64,000 bases of DNA from Jacaranda mimosifolia (lineage: Eukaryota; Streptophyta; Magnoliopsida; Lamiales; Bignoniaceae). The notes below the pieces were generated by a model. It saw only the letters and a program-made list of their open reading frames with translations, had not been told where the DNA came from and did no database searches. The DNA is taken from contig CM032127.1 in the NCBI GenBank assembly GCA_018894105.1, positions 3,629,001-3,693,000 of the forward strand, read 5' to 3'. The translations under genes were made by a program, and so were the position numbers. Positions 1 to 13,379 of the stretch are shown one piece after another. The number at the start of each line of letters is the position of its first letter. The stretch's first letter is position 1.

Positions 1-147
1 CCTATAATCAACCAAAAAATTATGCATCCTCATTCTAAATTCCAATGCCCAAATCATAATAATTCAAATCAAATAAATATATTAAACTCAACAAATACAA
101 CAAATTTTTGAAAAATATAATAAACCAAATCCTAACTAAAATATAAA
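1..147. mobile_element. CACTA-II remnant, part 1
   Basis: AT-rich sequence with no gene. The reverse complement of about 34190-34315 matches it closely, including a shared stretch reading roughly as ATGCATCCTCATTCTAAATT, so it is part of a repeat family present at least twice. It continues at 2292 after the foldback insertion. The family assignment is inferred from the related copy near 19.8-20.8 kb that ends in GTAGTG. Confidence 0.45.
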
Positions 148-2291
148 TTCACAAAAGGGTAAATGTCACTAATAATCCCTGATGTTTCGATTTAGTATCA
201 TTTTAGTCCTCAATCTTTAAAACTTCATCTTTTAGTCCCTAACGTTAATATATCGTTTCATTTTAGTCCCCAAAATCATTTTTCGGTAGTTTTTGGCCGG
301 AAAATTGACAGAGTTTGACATTTTTAAGGGCAAAATTGTCAATTCATAGTTTTATGTTCCACTTTAGTCCCTACATAAAGTTTTATGTTCCACTTTAGTC
401 CCTCTATAAGATTTTATGTTCCAATTTAGTCCCTATGTTACTTTTTTTTTCTTTTTATAAATATATGTCCATGTGTGTATATATATATTTGTGTATAATA
501 CATGTGTATATATAATTGATACTAATATTAGTCACATGCTCATATATTATTATTAATATTTAATAATATATTATTGATATATTAATATCATTTGTGATAC
601 TATTGTAATTAATAATATTAGTAATATTATCATTGATATGGGATAGCCTAATAGACCCAGCCCAATAACACTCAACTAGGACAGGAGCTGGTCTGACGCT
701 CCATAAGCAGCTCGACTGCGCTTAAACCCAACTCGTTTTGGACCACGTAGACATTCGACTGCCACTCGACCTCTGGATCCCTATCTATTATGGTGGATAT
801 TAGTGTTCTTGATTGACCAGGTTATAGCCGATAGCCTCCGTTAGGTGGCCTCAATCCTTCAACTAGAATGATGTAGCTTCAACCAGAATGAGCCTGGTGA
901 CCAGGATCCTAGTAGATATTCCTGTTGAAGTGCTCGTCTTGACTAGAGAGGTCGAGGAGTGATAAAAGCCCTTTGGCCACATTGAATGCCTTGCCAGGCG
1001 CCGTACTGCCACATTAATAGTGTGTGCCACCAATAGTACCACCTTTTGCAGCTGTGTCAGGCTAGGGAGAGCCTCTAGTGTACCACCTTCTCCTAGGTAG
1101 CTGCCTCCTGAAACAGTACACAAGCTGGATAAGATTGGAAAGTCCTCAAGCAAGGACAATGGCCCTTCTTACACAACAGGGGCATCAAAGACATATCAAT
1201 CTTATCCAGTTTGTGTACTGTTTCAGGAGGCAGCTACCTAGGAGAAGGTGGTACACTAGAGGCGATCCCTAGCCTGAGGGGCATCAAAGACATATCAATC
1301 TTATCCAGTTTGTGTACTATTTCAGGAGGCAGCTAACTAGGAGAAGGTGGTACACTAGAGGCGATCCTTAGCCTGACATGACTGCAAAAAGTGGTACTAT
1401 TGGTGTCATGCGCTATTAATGTGGCAGCATGGCGCTTGGCAAGGCATTCAATGTGGACAAAGGGCTTTCATCACTCCTCGACCTCTCTGGTCAAGACGAG
1501 CACTCCAACAGGAATATCTACTAGGATCTTGGTCACCAGGCTCATTCTGGTCGAAGCTAAATCATTCTAGTTGAAGGATTAAGGCCACCTAATGGAGGCT
1601 ATCGGCTATAACATGGTCGATCAAGAACACTAATATCTACCACGATAGATAGGAATCCAGAAGTCGAGTGGCAGTTGAATGTCTACGTGGTCCAAAACGA
1701 GTTGGGTTTAAGGGCAGTCGAGCTGCTTATGGAGTGTCAGACTAGCTCCTGTCTTAGTTGAGTGTTATTGGGCTGGGCCTATTGGGCTATCCCATATCAA
1801 TGAAATATTACTAATATTATTAATTACAATAGTATCACAAATGATATTAATATATCAATAATATATTATTAAATATTAATAATAATATATGAGCATGTGA
1901 CTAATATTAGTATCAATTATATATACACATGTATTATACACAAATATATATACACACATGGACATATATTTATAAAAAGAAAAAAAAAAGAAAAAAAGTA
2001 ACATAGGGACTAAATTGGAATATAAAACCTTATATATGGACTAAAGTAGAACATAAAACTTTATCTAGGGACTAAAGTGGAACGTAAAACTATGAATTGA
2101 CAATTTTGCCCTTAAAAATGTCAAACTCTATCAATTTTCCGGCCCAAAACTACCGGAAAATGATTTTGGGGACTAAAATGAAACGATATATTAATGTTAG
2201 GGACTAAAAGATGAAGTTTTAAAGATTGAGGACTAAATTGATACTAAATCAAAACATCAAGGACTATAAGTGGCATTTACCCTTCACAAAA
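148..2291. mobile_element. Foldback Mutator-like element with 9-bp target duplication
   Basis: The element spans 157-2282 and is flanked by perfect 9-bp direct repeats TTCACAAAA (148-156 and 2283-2291). It starts GGGTAAATGTCAC and ends with the near reverse complement. Almost the whole element is one inverted repeat: left arm about 157-1138, right arm about 1290-2282, with scattered mismatches and a loop of roughly 150 bp. The outer arm has the 'tttagtccc' motifs common in plant MULE ends. The inner arm (about 640-1138) is more GC-rich and looks like captured sequence. No transposase is encoded, so it is non-autonomous. The 9-bp duplication fits the Mutator superfamily. Confidence 0.88.
1179..1376. 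repeat. 99-bp tandem duplication in the foldback loop
   Basis: Two near-identical 99-bp units, 1179-1277 and 1278-1376, both starting GGGGCATCAAAGACATATCA. Only one corresponding copy is present in the left arm (about 1055-1138, inverted), so the duplication arose in the right arm or loop after the palindrome formed. Confidence 0.85.
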
Positions 2292-4094
2292 TAATGCCAA
2301 AAAAATTATCTTATTCAATACAAAGACTGATACTAAATTTTAATGCTTTGAGATATCAAAGTCTACAATATCAAAACAAAAATGAAATTAGCATAATGAA
2401 AAATAGAAACATAAACTAAGAGACACATAAAAAAATTAAAAACACTTAGAGAAATAAATATATTTGAAATCTAATTAAGAAAAAGCATAAGGTATGCAAC
2501 ATTTATCTCGAAATGCTCCAATAAACCTCGACGCACAAAAAAAAAGTATTCACCATTGTTGAGATATCCTATGTCATTAAGCACATGTTAGAATATCAAT
2601 ATTTCACTTTTAAGTATATTGGTCGCATTATTGCATATAATTATACATATTGAATCAAAAAATTAGATATATATGTCCATAACTACAACAAAACAACATA
2701 TATAATAATTTATGAAGTGATTATCAATCTAAAATTTTCTTACAAGTGTATATATTTATCTATAGATCATAATTTCATAAACTAAATTAAAATTTATAAA
2801 CTTAATACAATTCAACATGTACTAACATAAAGTTTAACTTAATCAAAATTCTAATAGAATTTTTAATTCACATAAAACATAAATCTAACATAATATAACA
2901 ACATTTAATACATAAAACAATACATAAATTAAATTTAAATTAACATAATAAATCATAATTTAAACTAACATATTACAATTAATAATATTCATAAACACAT
3001 AATGTCACATAAACACTCCTTCTATTATCATCATACAAGCAATTAAAAACCATTTTATCAGCAAATGAGGAGGCTCCACCCTTTTTCCCAACATCCCATC
3101 CTCCTTCCCAATTCCACCAACTCTAAATGTTTCTAACGTATTCTACTAAAACAAATATATTAATTCAGAAGAAAGTATACAAACTTACCTCTAAATGCTC
3201 CACAAAACTCGATACTCACAAAATGTATCCACTATAGTTGAGATAGTCATGTTATTAGACACATGTTACAAGTGCATATATTTACTCGCAAATCATAATT
3301 CCATAAACTAAATTAAAACTTATAAATTCAATATAAACTAACATAAAGTTTAACTCAATCAAAATTCTAATAAAATTTTTAATTCACATAAAACATAACT
3401 ATAACAAAATATAACAACATTTAATTATATGAATATAAAATTTAACTCAAATGTTAACTAATACATAAATCATTATTTGTGTTAAGTCAAAATATATTAT
3501 TAATAAATAAATCATTATTTGAGTTTAACTAATTAATACCTAAATCAAAATTAAAAAATATCTTAATTAATCGAGATACCTAAAACAATAAATAAACAAA
3601 AATCATTAGCATTTTTTAAAATTAAAACAAAATTTTCAAAAAAATAAAATAAAAATGGAAAATGGCCATATCTTGGCGGCCAGCACTTGCTGGGCGCATG
3701 CCCAGCAACCAGTGCACCCAGCGTGTGGCAAGTTGGCCACTATAAAGAGTAAGAGAAAAAAAGAAAAAGGGGAAAGGGGGACTTGAAGCAAAATGGAACT
3801 TCAAGTGTGTGTGAGTAGGGAAATTGGGGTTTATTTTTCTATTCTTGTCTATTTGCGATGGATTTAAATTAAATTTTTTTTTTCCAGATTTGCGATCGAA
3901 TAATCCGTCTCACAATTTTTTGAAACTCAAAAAAGTTCATTTTTTTTTCTTTTTTTAGATTTGTGATGGAAAAATACGTGCAAAATTTTGCAAATTTTTT
4001 TGATTTAAAATTTTTTATGACGAAACAAATTGAAGTTTTGTGATAGAAAAATCCGTCGTGAATTTCCATCGCAAAAAAAGTTGTTTAATAGCAT
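2292..4094. mobile_element. CACTA-II remnant, part 2
   Basis: Continuation of the element interrupted by the foldback. The stretch 2900-3840 is clearly related to 19830-20545: shared runs around 'aacatcccatcctcctt', then a GC-rich patch with GGGCGCATGCCCAGC-like words, then an A-rich purine tract. The end (about 3850-4094) has repeated 'gcgatgg/ccatcgc' and 'atccgtc' words, as at the right end of the 20.8-kb copy. The terminal CACTA motif is degenerate here. No credible coding sequence was found. Confidence 0.5.
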
Positions 4095-4312
4095 TTAAAA
4101 TTATATGTTGAAAAGTTTGCGATCAACTCATAAGTCTAACGTATTATTGGAGTAAATTCAAAATTTTCAGGCTTAGAGTCCAAATATAAAAATTCGAAAA
4201 CTTGCAAGTTGACTAATTGTTGGCTTATCATACTTTTGTTATTTTTAAATCTTAAGATATATTATAATATTACTAATAATGATGATGATGATAATGACTG
4301 TATTAGTATTCT
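4095..4312. other. Short AT-rich spacer
   Basis: Between the degenerate end of CACTA-II and the clear left end of CACTA-I. It contains a GATGATGAT trinucleotide run near 4280. Nothing else is recognisable. Confidence 0.4.
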
Positions 4313-4605
4313 CACTACAAAAAAAGGGAGTTTTAGTGACTAAATTTTAGTGACCAAATTTTTGGTCATTAATTAGTGAGTGATCAGTGACCAATTAATG
4401 ATTGATTTAATTTTTTTTTTAAATAGTGACCACTTAGTGATCGATTAATGACCACATCAGTGACCCCCTTGCTTCAATCACTAATTCAGTCACTAATTAG
4501 TGATCAAATTAAATTTTGGTCACTAAGTTGGTCACTTTAATTTTTATCGGTCACTAATTTTAGTGACCACTGATTGAGGTCACTAATTCGGTCATTAAAA
4601 TATAA
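4313..4605. repeat. CACTA-I left sub-terminal repeat array
   Basis: Many copies of a short word around AGTGACC / GGTCACTAAT in both orientations. In the En/Spm family such arrays are binding sites for the TNPA protein; that role is known for the family and is inferred here. Confidence 0.8.
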
Positions 4606-4820
4606 TATATATAAAAATATTAAGTACATAAATATGAATTTTAAAGTTATACATTAAATTAATTAGTAATTAAATGTTGAAATTAAAGTTTTTAAAAATT
4701 TTACCATTTAAAATATAAATTATTATGACTAAATAAAGTTTAAAATTTAAATATAAAACAATTATTATAAAAATAAAATATTAAAAGAAAAGAAAAATAA
4801 AGTAAAAGCACTAAAACCTT

Positions 4821-5232
4821 GGCCTTGTTTGGTTGCAAACTCACAGTCTGTTTTCCAACTCCCAAAATACAAAATTTATTTCCCAAAAAATTCCTATTAT
4901 TCACAATTCCACACCATTCCCCAAAGTTCCACACATCATCTAATTATTACAAATATATATACATACTACCACTCATACAATTTATATATACACACATATA
5001 AATAATTTTAAAATACTCATTTCACCCCACAAACCCAACAAAAAAGTTATTGATGTGACGTCTTGTTTCCTCCCAAAACACAAACAAACAAATAATTTTC
5101 TCCCAATTTATTTTCTACCAACCACCCAAAACACAAACAAGCAATTATCACATTCCTCAATCCCACTTCCCAAAGACCATTTTGCCAAAATTTTTTGGCA
5201 AAACACCCTAATTCACAACCAAACAAAGTCCT
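4821..5232. mobile_element. MITE, family M1, nested in CACTA-I
   Basis: About 412 bp with terminal inverted repeats GGCCTTGTTTGGTTG and, at the other end, the complement of GGACTTTGTTTGGTTG. Its reverse complement aligns along its length with 16355-16817 and 52219-52685. No coding capacity. The ends resemble Tourist/Harbinger-type MITEs of plants, but the target duplication could not be fixed, so the superfamily is uncertain. Confidence 0.75.
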
Positions 5233-7161
5233 AGCTATCCGCCCAATTTGCATTTACCTTGCTCCTTGTCTATTTTCGTACAGCAGCCGCTGCTAAGGTA
5301 ATTTTTTTTTTTTTCTCCTTCTAACTACAGGTGAACCAGCTCCGCTGCGGCGATAAAGGCTAGCTGGCTCCGCAGCAACTAGTTCGGAGGCCAACAGCAG
5401 CAACAGCTAGCCTCGCGAGAGCCAGCAGATCCGCTGCTGCTGGTCTCGATGGGGAGGCCAGTTGCTACTGACCTTCGGTCGCAATTGAGGCCAACTGCAG
5501 CTGGTCTCGGTTGGTGGCTCCCATTTCCGACGGGGAGCCATCTACATTCTGTTTGTTTTTTCATTTTTTTTAATTTGGTTAGAATTTTTTTATAGTTATA
5601 TAATATTTTTATTTAATTGTGTAGGTGTGGAGACTGGAATTTTGTATATTTTTGGCATTGAAAAAGGTAACTATTTTAGAGTGAAGTGATAATTATGTAA
5701 ATTGTATTTTTGAATAACTTATTAGTCAACACTCCAAGTTAAATTGTATGAATTATGTTTTTTAATTATGTATCGATCAATACTTTTATATGTTGGTTTT
5801 TTTTTATTGTTCAACTTTTGAGAAACAAAGTGAGGAATTATGTATATGTTCAAGATTTTTCTTCCACAAGAGATATGATATTTTGATTTTGTTTCTTTAG
5901 AATTGTTGTATGTATTTAACATTGTTATCTTTACTTGATTTTTTAGGAGAATTGCATATCTATTGTAGCATGTTTATTTGGTTGTTTATTGTTGTGTTTT
6001 TTGCAAGATTTTATTTTGCTATATATTTAATTGTTATTTTAATAAAATTGTATAACTTTTTTTTATTAGTAAAAATGTGTATTTTATTATAGGTTAATTT
6101 GTTGGTAGGAGAGTCCTAACTTAAAAGATGAGTGAAAGAAAAGGGGTTTTGAGGGGAAGAATGTGATGATTGTGATATCTTGTGAGGTGGGCCCTAAGCA
6201 TGGATATCCCATACGATTTTTATATGTATTTTAATAAAATTGTATAACTTTTTTTTGATTAATAATTTTTTTTATTATAAGTTATCTTTTAGTAAAAATA
6301 TGTACATATTATAAAATATGTACGTCTTCCTTTTACTTGAAAATAAATTATCCTATATCATTAAGATTTGTCAACTTTTAAAATATTGCTAATTTGTGGA
6401 GTATTGTGTAGTTAAAGCATATTATTTGGAAATATTAGACTAAATTGTATTGTTGAATGTGAAGGTACACGTTGTTCAACAACTTATCAAGAACCTCCTT
6501 TTGAATTATTGGAACTGTAAGTTTGTCTTGTGCGAAATTTCTATCAAGGACATAATTGATAACATAGAATCTAATGATATAGTTATTGTTTTGATGCACG
6601 TCTTTTGTTTGTAGTTGCCACAAGTGGCTTTAGTGGCACCCTTGACATCCTTAGCAATAGTACATTTGGTATTTTACTAATCAAGGTGACTAATGTTTCT
6701 TTTTCCTCATAGCTATGTTTATTATCTCTAGTTGTCCTATTTAATTTTTTTAATAATTGGAGGACCTTTGTTCCCCCTTTTTTCAAGCTTATCCATTAAT
6801 ATTAAAACTAAGAAAAAATACTAGTATTTGAAGATATGATTAATAATTCTAATAGGTCATTAATGCAAGCCATAGGTTGGAATAGTACTTTCTTTATCCA
6901 ATCTAGTTCACTAATGATTTTTTTTTCCATTTTTTCTTATACTAAAAAATTAATGCAACTTTTTTGTTGATACTATTCACTAGTCATTCTATTAATATTG
7001 TTGTGCTTTTTGTGTGTGTGTGTGTGCCACTTTTGGAGATATTATTTTTGTGTTGATATGTTTGAACATGGCTAGTAATCAAGTTGTTGGACTTGCTTAG
7101 AAGGAGAAAAAATGTGTTAAGCTTTCAAATGATAGTTTGATGGTTTAAAATTGCAGAAAAC
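5233..7161. other. CACTA-I 5' non-coding region with a GC-rich patch
   Basis: Mostly T-rich and untranslated. The exception is 5280-5545, a GC-rich patch with repeated GCAGC/GGCCAG words and alternating Gly/Ser/Arg-like translations but no credible protein. It may be promoter or leader of the transposon, or captured DNA. A short (TG)n run lies at 7011-7027. Confidence 0.4.
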
Positions 7162-10100
7162 ATGTCTACTGATCGAATTTGGATGTGGCATTGATTAGAT
7201 AATGAATTTTTATTTGATGAGTTTGATAAAGGTGTTAGGGGTTTTCTAGAGTTTGCTTACTCTTATCTTGAAGTTGTTGACCGTGGTAATATAAGATGCC
7301 CTTGTTTAAAGTGTTGCAACATGAAGTTTGATCATCGTGATACTGTACATTATCATCTCAAAAAATATGGATTTTAGCATGGTTACACTAGATGGGATGC
7401 ACATGGGGAATCTAGGGGAGGAATATCTGTTGGAGAATATTCAAGGTCTAGCAATAATGAAAATGTTGGAATGAGAACCATGGTTATGAATGTTGTAGGC
7501 CCCAACTTTGATTGGGGATTTGATAGGGACGAGCATATTCCAATTGATATCGAGCTACCTAATCCCTCTGCACAAAAGTTCTTTGATTTATTAAAAGATG
7601 CAGAGGAACCTTTGTGGTAAGGTTGCAAGAAACATACTAGACTTTCAGCCATTTCTCAATTGTTAAATATTAAATCTGACTTCAACTTGCCACAAGCATG
7701 CGTCGATCACATTATATCATTAATGAAAAGTATGATGCTAGAAGATGAGAAGTTCCTGCAAAGAAAATGGTGGCACCACTTGGTCTCGGTTATGAGAAAA
7801 ATCATGTTTGTGTCAATAATTACATGTTATACCACGAATAAGATACTGAAATGAATGAGTGCAAGATTTGTGGTCACTCTAGGTACAAGCCTAGAAATCC
7901 TAGCTCTAAAAAGAATGTACCTTATAAAGTGTTGCAATACTTGCCTCTAATTCCTAGACTCCAGTGACTTTATATGTCCAAGTTCACCTCTAAGGATATG
8001 ACATGGCATTGGGAAAATCAGTGTGCAGAAGGTAGTATGGCATATCCTGCACATAGTGAAGCGTGGAAACATTTTGATCGCATTCATTCTTCATTTTCAA
8101 TGGAACCATGCTATGTTCGTCTTAGATTATGCACAGATGGTTTCACTCCTTTCAACAACAAAGATCTTCCTTATTCTTGTTGGCCAGTGAAGTTAACTAT
8201 GTATAACCTTCCTCCCAGTATATGCATAGAAGAACAATATATATTTGAATATGGTTATTCCAGGCCCTAAATCCCTGGGAAAAAATTAGAGGTGTTTTTG
8301 AGTCCTCTAATTGATGAGTTGAAGCAGTTATGGAGTTAAGGGGTTGAGACTTATGATACATATAGATAACAAAACTTTTTGATGAAAGTAGCTCTTCTGT
8401 GGACAATTAATGATTTTCCTGCCTATTGCATGGTCTCTTATTGGAGTACTCATGGTTTGTTAGCATACCTTTACTGTACGGAACATACAAAATCTTTTCG
8501 TCTACAAAATGGATGGAAGCAATCATGGTTTGATTGTTATCATCAATTTTTCCTTTGTCACACATATCGAGGTCAACAGGATATGTTCATGAAAGGTAGA
8601 TATGAAAGGGACCTTTCTCCTCCGCATTTGTTCAGTGAAGAAGTTAGGAGACACGTATCCCAACTTCCTTAGACATATGATCAATATGGCAAACTTAAGG
8701 ATTTAGCAATACACATAAATGGGTTAGAAAAAGCATATTTTGAGAGTTGCCTTATTGGTGCACAAATCTTATTCGCCATAATCTTGATTTGACACATATA
8801 GAGAGAAATGTGTTTGACAATATTTTCAACACAGTGTTGGATGTGAAGGGAAAATCAAAGGACAATGGAAATGCATGGAAAGATTTAACGCTTTATTGTA
8901 ATCAGCCCCACCTCCATTTGTTTCATGACCATAGAGGAAAACTTTATAAGCCTAAAGCATCTTATACTCTAACTGCACAACAAATAAAGGAAGTATGCAA
9001 TTAGGCTAAAAACTTAAGATTTCCTAATGGGTATGCTTCAAATATAGCCCAATGTGTGAATGAGAAGGAATCAAAGTTTTATCATATTAAAAGTCACGAT
9101 TATCATGTGTTTATCCAAAGATTGCTTCCAATTGGTTTTTGTGATCTTTTGCCTAAACCGGTGTGGGAAACAATATCAGAGTTGAGTGTTTTCTTTAGGA
9201 ACATATGCTCAACTGTCTTGAATGTAGAGCATATGGAACAACTAGAGAGAAATATTGTTGAGATTCTTTACAAACTTGAAAAGATATTCCCACCGGCGTT
9301 CTTTGATGCAATGGGGCACCTTCCGATTCACTTGGCCTATTAAGCTAAAGTTGGTGGCCCTATGCAATATCGATGAATGTATCCATTTGAGAGGTAATAT
9401 TTTATTTGATATTTGTAAGGATCATTTTATAAATCTATATATCATTTTATACTTATATTTTAATATACTTTATAATGAATTCTACGGTTTAGATATTTGC
9501 GCCGCTTGAAGCAAAAAGTGAAAAATCGAACCGATGTTGAAGCATCAATAGTGGAAGCATACATTATTGAGGAAGTTTCAACATTTTGCTCTTTCTATTT
9601 TGACACTGAAGTAGAAATGAGAATAAATCAACTTCCAAGAAATAGCGATGGAGGAAAGGTAGATTCAGTTGGGCGTCTTTAAATTTTTAGTCATCCAGGA
9701 AGGCCTCTTGGGACTCAAAGAAATGGTAGATTTTTTAATGATGATGATGAATTTTATGTAGCACATAGATATGTTCTTTTGAATTGCAATGAGGTCAGTC
9801 ATCTACTAGCGTAAAAGTTCCCTTTTAATGTTGAAATTCCAAATTAAAAGCTCGCCTATTTTCATAATTTGATGATTGATCATTCCTTTTTCTTATAGCA
9901 TATTTGATGAAGAGATGGCATCACAATTCCCCAATCTTACTACAGAAGAATTAGGAAGATTACATGATGCAAAATTTCCACAATAGTTGAAATATTGTAT
10001 AAGTAAAGACCATATAGAACTTACCTAATTGTTTTTATATAACGCGCCTAACGTGGACTATAAATTTATGAATAGGTGATGGGTGCTTTTAGTGGAGTTG

Positions 10101-10877
10101 AAGAGAACATTAAATGCTTAGCATAGGGTCCTAGTCGATGGGTTCAATCATACAATGGTTATTTTGCAAATAGGTTCAAATTCCATACTCACAATTATGG
10201 ACAACATAAGTCAACTATAAATAGTGGTGTGTGTGTCTGGGGGAGCTCATGGAATGAAAATGAGGTCGATTATTATGGCTTGTTGGTAGAAGTGTTGGAG
10301 ATAGAATATTTTGGACAAGGAAATAAAGTTGTGTTATTCAAATGTGATTGGTATGGTATTTCTAACAGAGGGGTTAGAGTATATCCAAGATTTAGACTTG
10401 TTGAGATCAATTGCCAAAGAAAACTTAACACGGATGATCCTTTTATATTGGCTCAACAAGCACAACAAGTGTACTACACAAGTTTTCCATCCTTGAGTAG
10501 GGATAGACGTGATTATCATGCGGTATGCAAAGTAAAGGCAAGGAATATAGTGAATATCCCTTATGTGTCGATAGAGAGCCAGAGTAACGAATAAATTATT
10601 CAAGCTCATTTTCAAGAAGAGAATGTGCTAACATCGTTTGAGACTCCCATAACAGTTGATCATGATCACTCAAGTATCTTAGTTGATGACGATACAAATC
10701 CACTAGAAGTACCTCCTGAAGAAATTTTGGCCTAACCCAATAAATTTAGTGCGAAGAAATGCAATAGAGGGAGATGAAGATGAAGAGAAAGAGGAATGGG
10801 AAGAAGAGAATAAGGAAGAGGAGTTTGAAGATTTTGATGAAACTAGTAGTGGGAATGACATGAACTGTGATAATTGA
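7162..10877 (+). pseudogene. CACTA TNP2-type transposase, degenerate
   Basis: Starts MSTDRIWMWH. Four family regions occur in the standard order. At about 7162-7420 is the transposase-associated domain (RCPCLKCCNM, then YHLKKYGF). At 7860-9005 is the TNP2 catalytic region, including ECKICGHSRY, a DGFTPFNN block and LLAYLYCTEHTKSFRL. At 9056-9343 is a DUF4218-like region (HDYHVFIQRLLPIGF, LPIHLAY). At 10229-10594 is a DUF4216-like region (DYYGLLVEVLEIEYFGQGN, VFLFKCDW-type). An acidic tail follows at 10740-10877. The frame changes at least three times and there are many stops, for example after MWMWH and KKYGF. The protein would cut and join CACTA ends in the nucleus. It cannot be made from this copy. 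Confidence 0.88.
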
Positions 10878-11096
10878 ATATTGTATTCCATGGTAAATGA
10901 CGTTTTATTAATTAGTGAATTGCTAAATCTTAAATTCATGTGTTTTAGAGTTATTTAAATTGTAAATTTTGTTTGCATGATTTACATTTGATTTTAAGTA
11001 CTATCAAACTTAATGTCATATGTTGTTTATTTTCATTAGCTTTATATGAATTTATGATGAATCTAAAAGTTTTTTTTAATGGATTTTTGTTCAGTA

Positions 11097-13129
11097 TGTC
11101 GACTAGAGGAAAGGGTTTCAGCAGGAGAAATAGAGGTAGACGAGGCCAAGGTCAAGCTACACTTGAAAGACCTACTCCTTCAATAGCTCCAAGCTCATTG
11201 GACAATTCTGCATAGGTTCTTCCTCTAGAGATTAAGGAGGAACTGATGACTCTAGAAAGAGAGACACATGTACCTGTTCCATAGCAGCAGCATGAGGAGG
11301 GACAATCGAGTTTTGATCTAAATTCATCTCATGCGAGGACAAGAGGAGATATACAAGGGGGTCATGCACCAAATAATCGTTCTAACTATATCTTGATATA
11401 ACCATTCTATGATGGGCATATTTCTTTAATCACTTTAACTGAAAATTGATTTCTAAGTTATTGTCTCTAACTACTTAACTATTTAACTTATGTAATTTTG
11501 ATTGCACAATTATATAGCTTCATTCCAGACTCAGTCACGCGTAAAATATGTGAAATTTTGAGAGCCTATATGGGTCCATGGCCTACTTGGGAGAAGGTTC
11601 CTCAAGAATCATGAGATTTTCTCTATGAAAAATTTACAGTAAGTCGTTAAATATTTAAGAAAATTGAAAACTAACTTTTTATATTTCATAAATTCATGAA
11701 ATTCATCATGATGTATGTTGTGATAGGAACACTTTTGTTGGTTGCTTGAATATGAGGTGAGCATTATACACTCATGGGAGTAGACTTATGAGAGGAACTT
11801 CAAAAACACCATCTACAGATATATCATAAAGAGAGAAATAAAGGAAGCTGGTGGTTTGACCCGAGAGATCTTGCAAATATTGTGCCTAAAAATATGGTTT
11901 CAAGTGATTGGGAAGCCATTTATCAGACACATATGAGTGCACCGAACTATCAAGAGAAGTCAGAAAAGCAAAGCAAAACAGAATGACGGAGAAGGATGGG
12001 TCAATCACCAAGCATACCGGCGATTCCATTTCCTTTGCCGAGCATATGCATAGAATGGTTTTTTCCATTTATAAATTCATTTTTATTTTAATATAGTCAC
12101 AAGGTGGCATAGTGGTTAGCCAAGTGGAGGTTCATGACCGAACTCATCGGAAAGCAAGGGAAATGTGAATATATCGACAACAAATCCAAGAGGGTCCAGG
12201 TAAGTGTTTTTTTTAGGTTCAACATTTTTGGGTTGGAAATACTATTACCAAATAATAGAAAGTGTGTTGGACATATTTAATATTGAAAATCTGAATATGG
12301 TTGTAAGTGTGTTGGAGTGTTAGGGTGATAATATTTTTGGTTTCTTTATTTGGATTTTTTCTTGGATTGAGTTTAATATTTTTTGGTAATCATTTGGCAA
12401 TTGTTTGGATTTATAGGAACTTTTATTTTAAGGGAGAAGGTACTATATTGGTGTAGTTATAGAATATGGAAGAAATAAATATAATTATTTTTATAACTTA
12501 TTGATTTTTGGGTTTTATTTAGTTATGTGCTTTTAGCAAAAGTTATGAAATCCAATATTATTAGTGAATCCTATGCTCTTGCTAAAGTGTGTTACTATTG
12601 TTAGAAGTTCTTTTGTTGTTGTAGATTTTATGTCCTGTAGAATATGATTCACTCAAAGAATATACTATTAGAATAATGGTGATAATTTGTGTAGGAGGAA
12701 CATAGAGCATATACAAGTAATTTTGACAGTAACTCAACTCCAGAAAGCTTTTTTGATGAGTAGAAATGAATTTAGATTAGTGGTGGTGCTATAAAGAGTA
12801 GGGTGTATGGTTTTGGGAATACATTCCATTATCGTGACATTGTCGCTACTAGGACCTCCTCAAGATCAGTCAACAACCATGTTACACATGATTATTTGCA
12901 AGAAATAATTACAAAATTTGTTGATGAACATTTGGCTAAGGAGAGGGAAGCAGCTGCTAAGGAGAGAGAAGCGGCTGCAAATAGGGAAGCAATTTTCATG
13001 AAAATAATTGAAGACGCGAAGGCGAGAGACCAAGCTTTAATGGTGACATTGACAACATGCATGGAAAAGTTGAATTCAATACATGGTGGTGGTTGGAATG
13101 ACAATAATAGAGGTGACAATGAGAGTTAG
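11097..13129 (+). pseudogene. CACTA TNPA-like / plant transposase (Ptta/En/Spm), degenerate
   Basis: Starts MSTRGKGFSRRNRGRRGQG, a basic Arg/Gly-rich head typical of this gene. It is followed by broken pieces of the Transposase_24-type domain: the exon around 11520-11640 reads DSVTRKICEILRAYMGPWPTWEK-like, and pieces follow to about 12190. The last open stretch, 12803-13129, has an Ala/Glu-rich coiled coil (AKEREAAAKEREAAANRE) and ends at a stop. In En/Spm this protein binds the sub-terminal repeats. Intron-like gaps lie between the pieces, and several in-frame stops make it non-functional. Confidence 0.7.
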
Positions 13130-13379
13130 TTTAATCAATCAATGACTATTTATATGCTATGTACTATTGTTGATGTTGAAACTTATGTTTGGATTGGTTG
13201 GTTTAAACGGATGATTTTAGATTATGGTTGTATGAATTGCCATTTTTATGTTTATGCATTGGTGTTATGGATTATACTTTTAGAGTTATAAATTGATTAC
13301 GGGTTATGATTGTGAAATATTCATAATATATTATTTTGAAATGGTATTTATATTAATAAAATAAATTATTTTTGGTGCA

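Noticed and set aside
7011..7027. (TG)n run as a regulatory site.
   Set aside because: Simple dinucleotide repeat within a dead transposon; no supporting context.
11886..12096. Overlapping open frames on both strands near 12 kb.
   Set aside because: They fall inside the decayed TNPA-like gene; only the plus-strand homology in pieces is meaningful.
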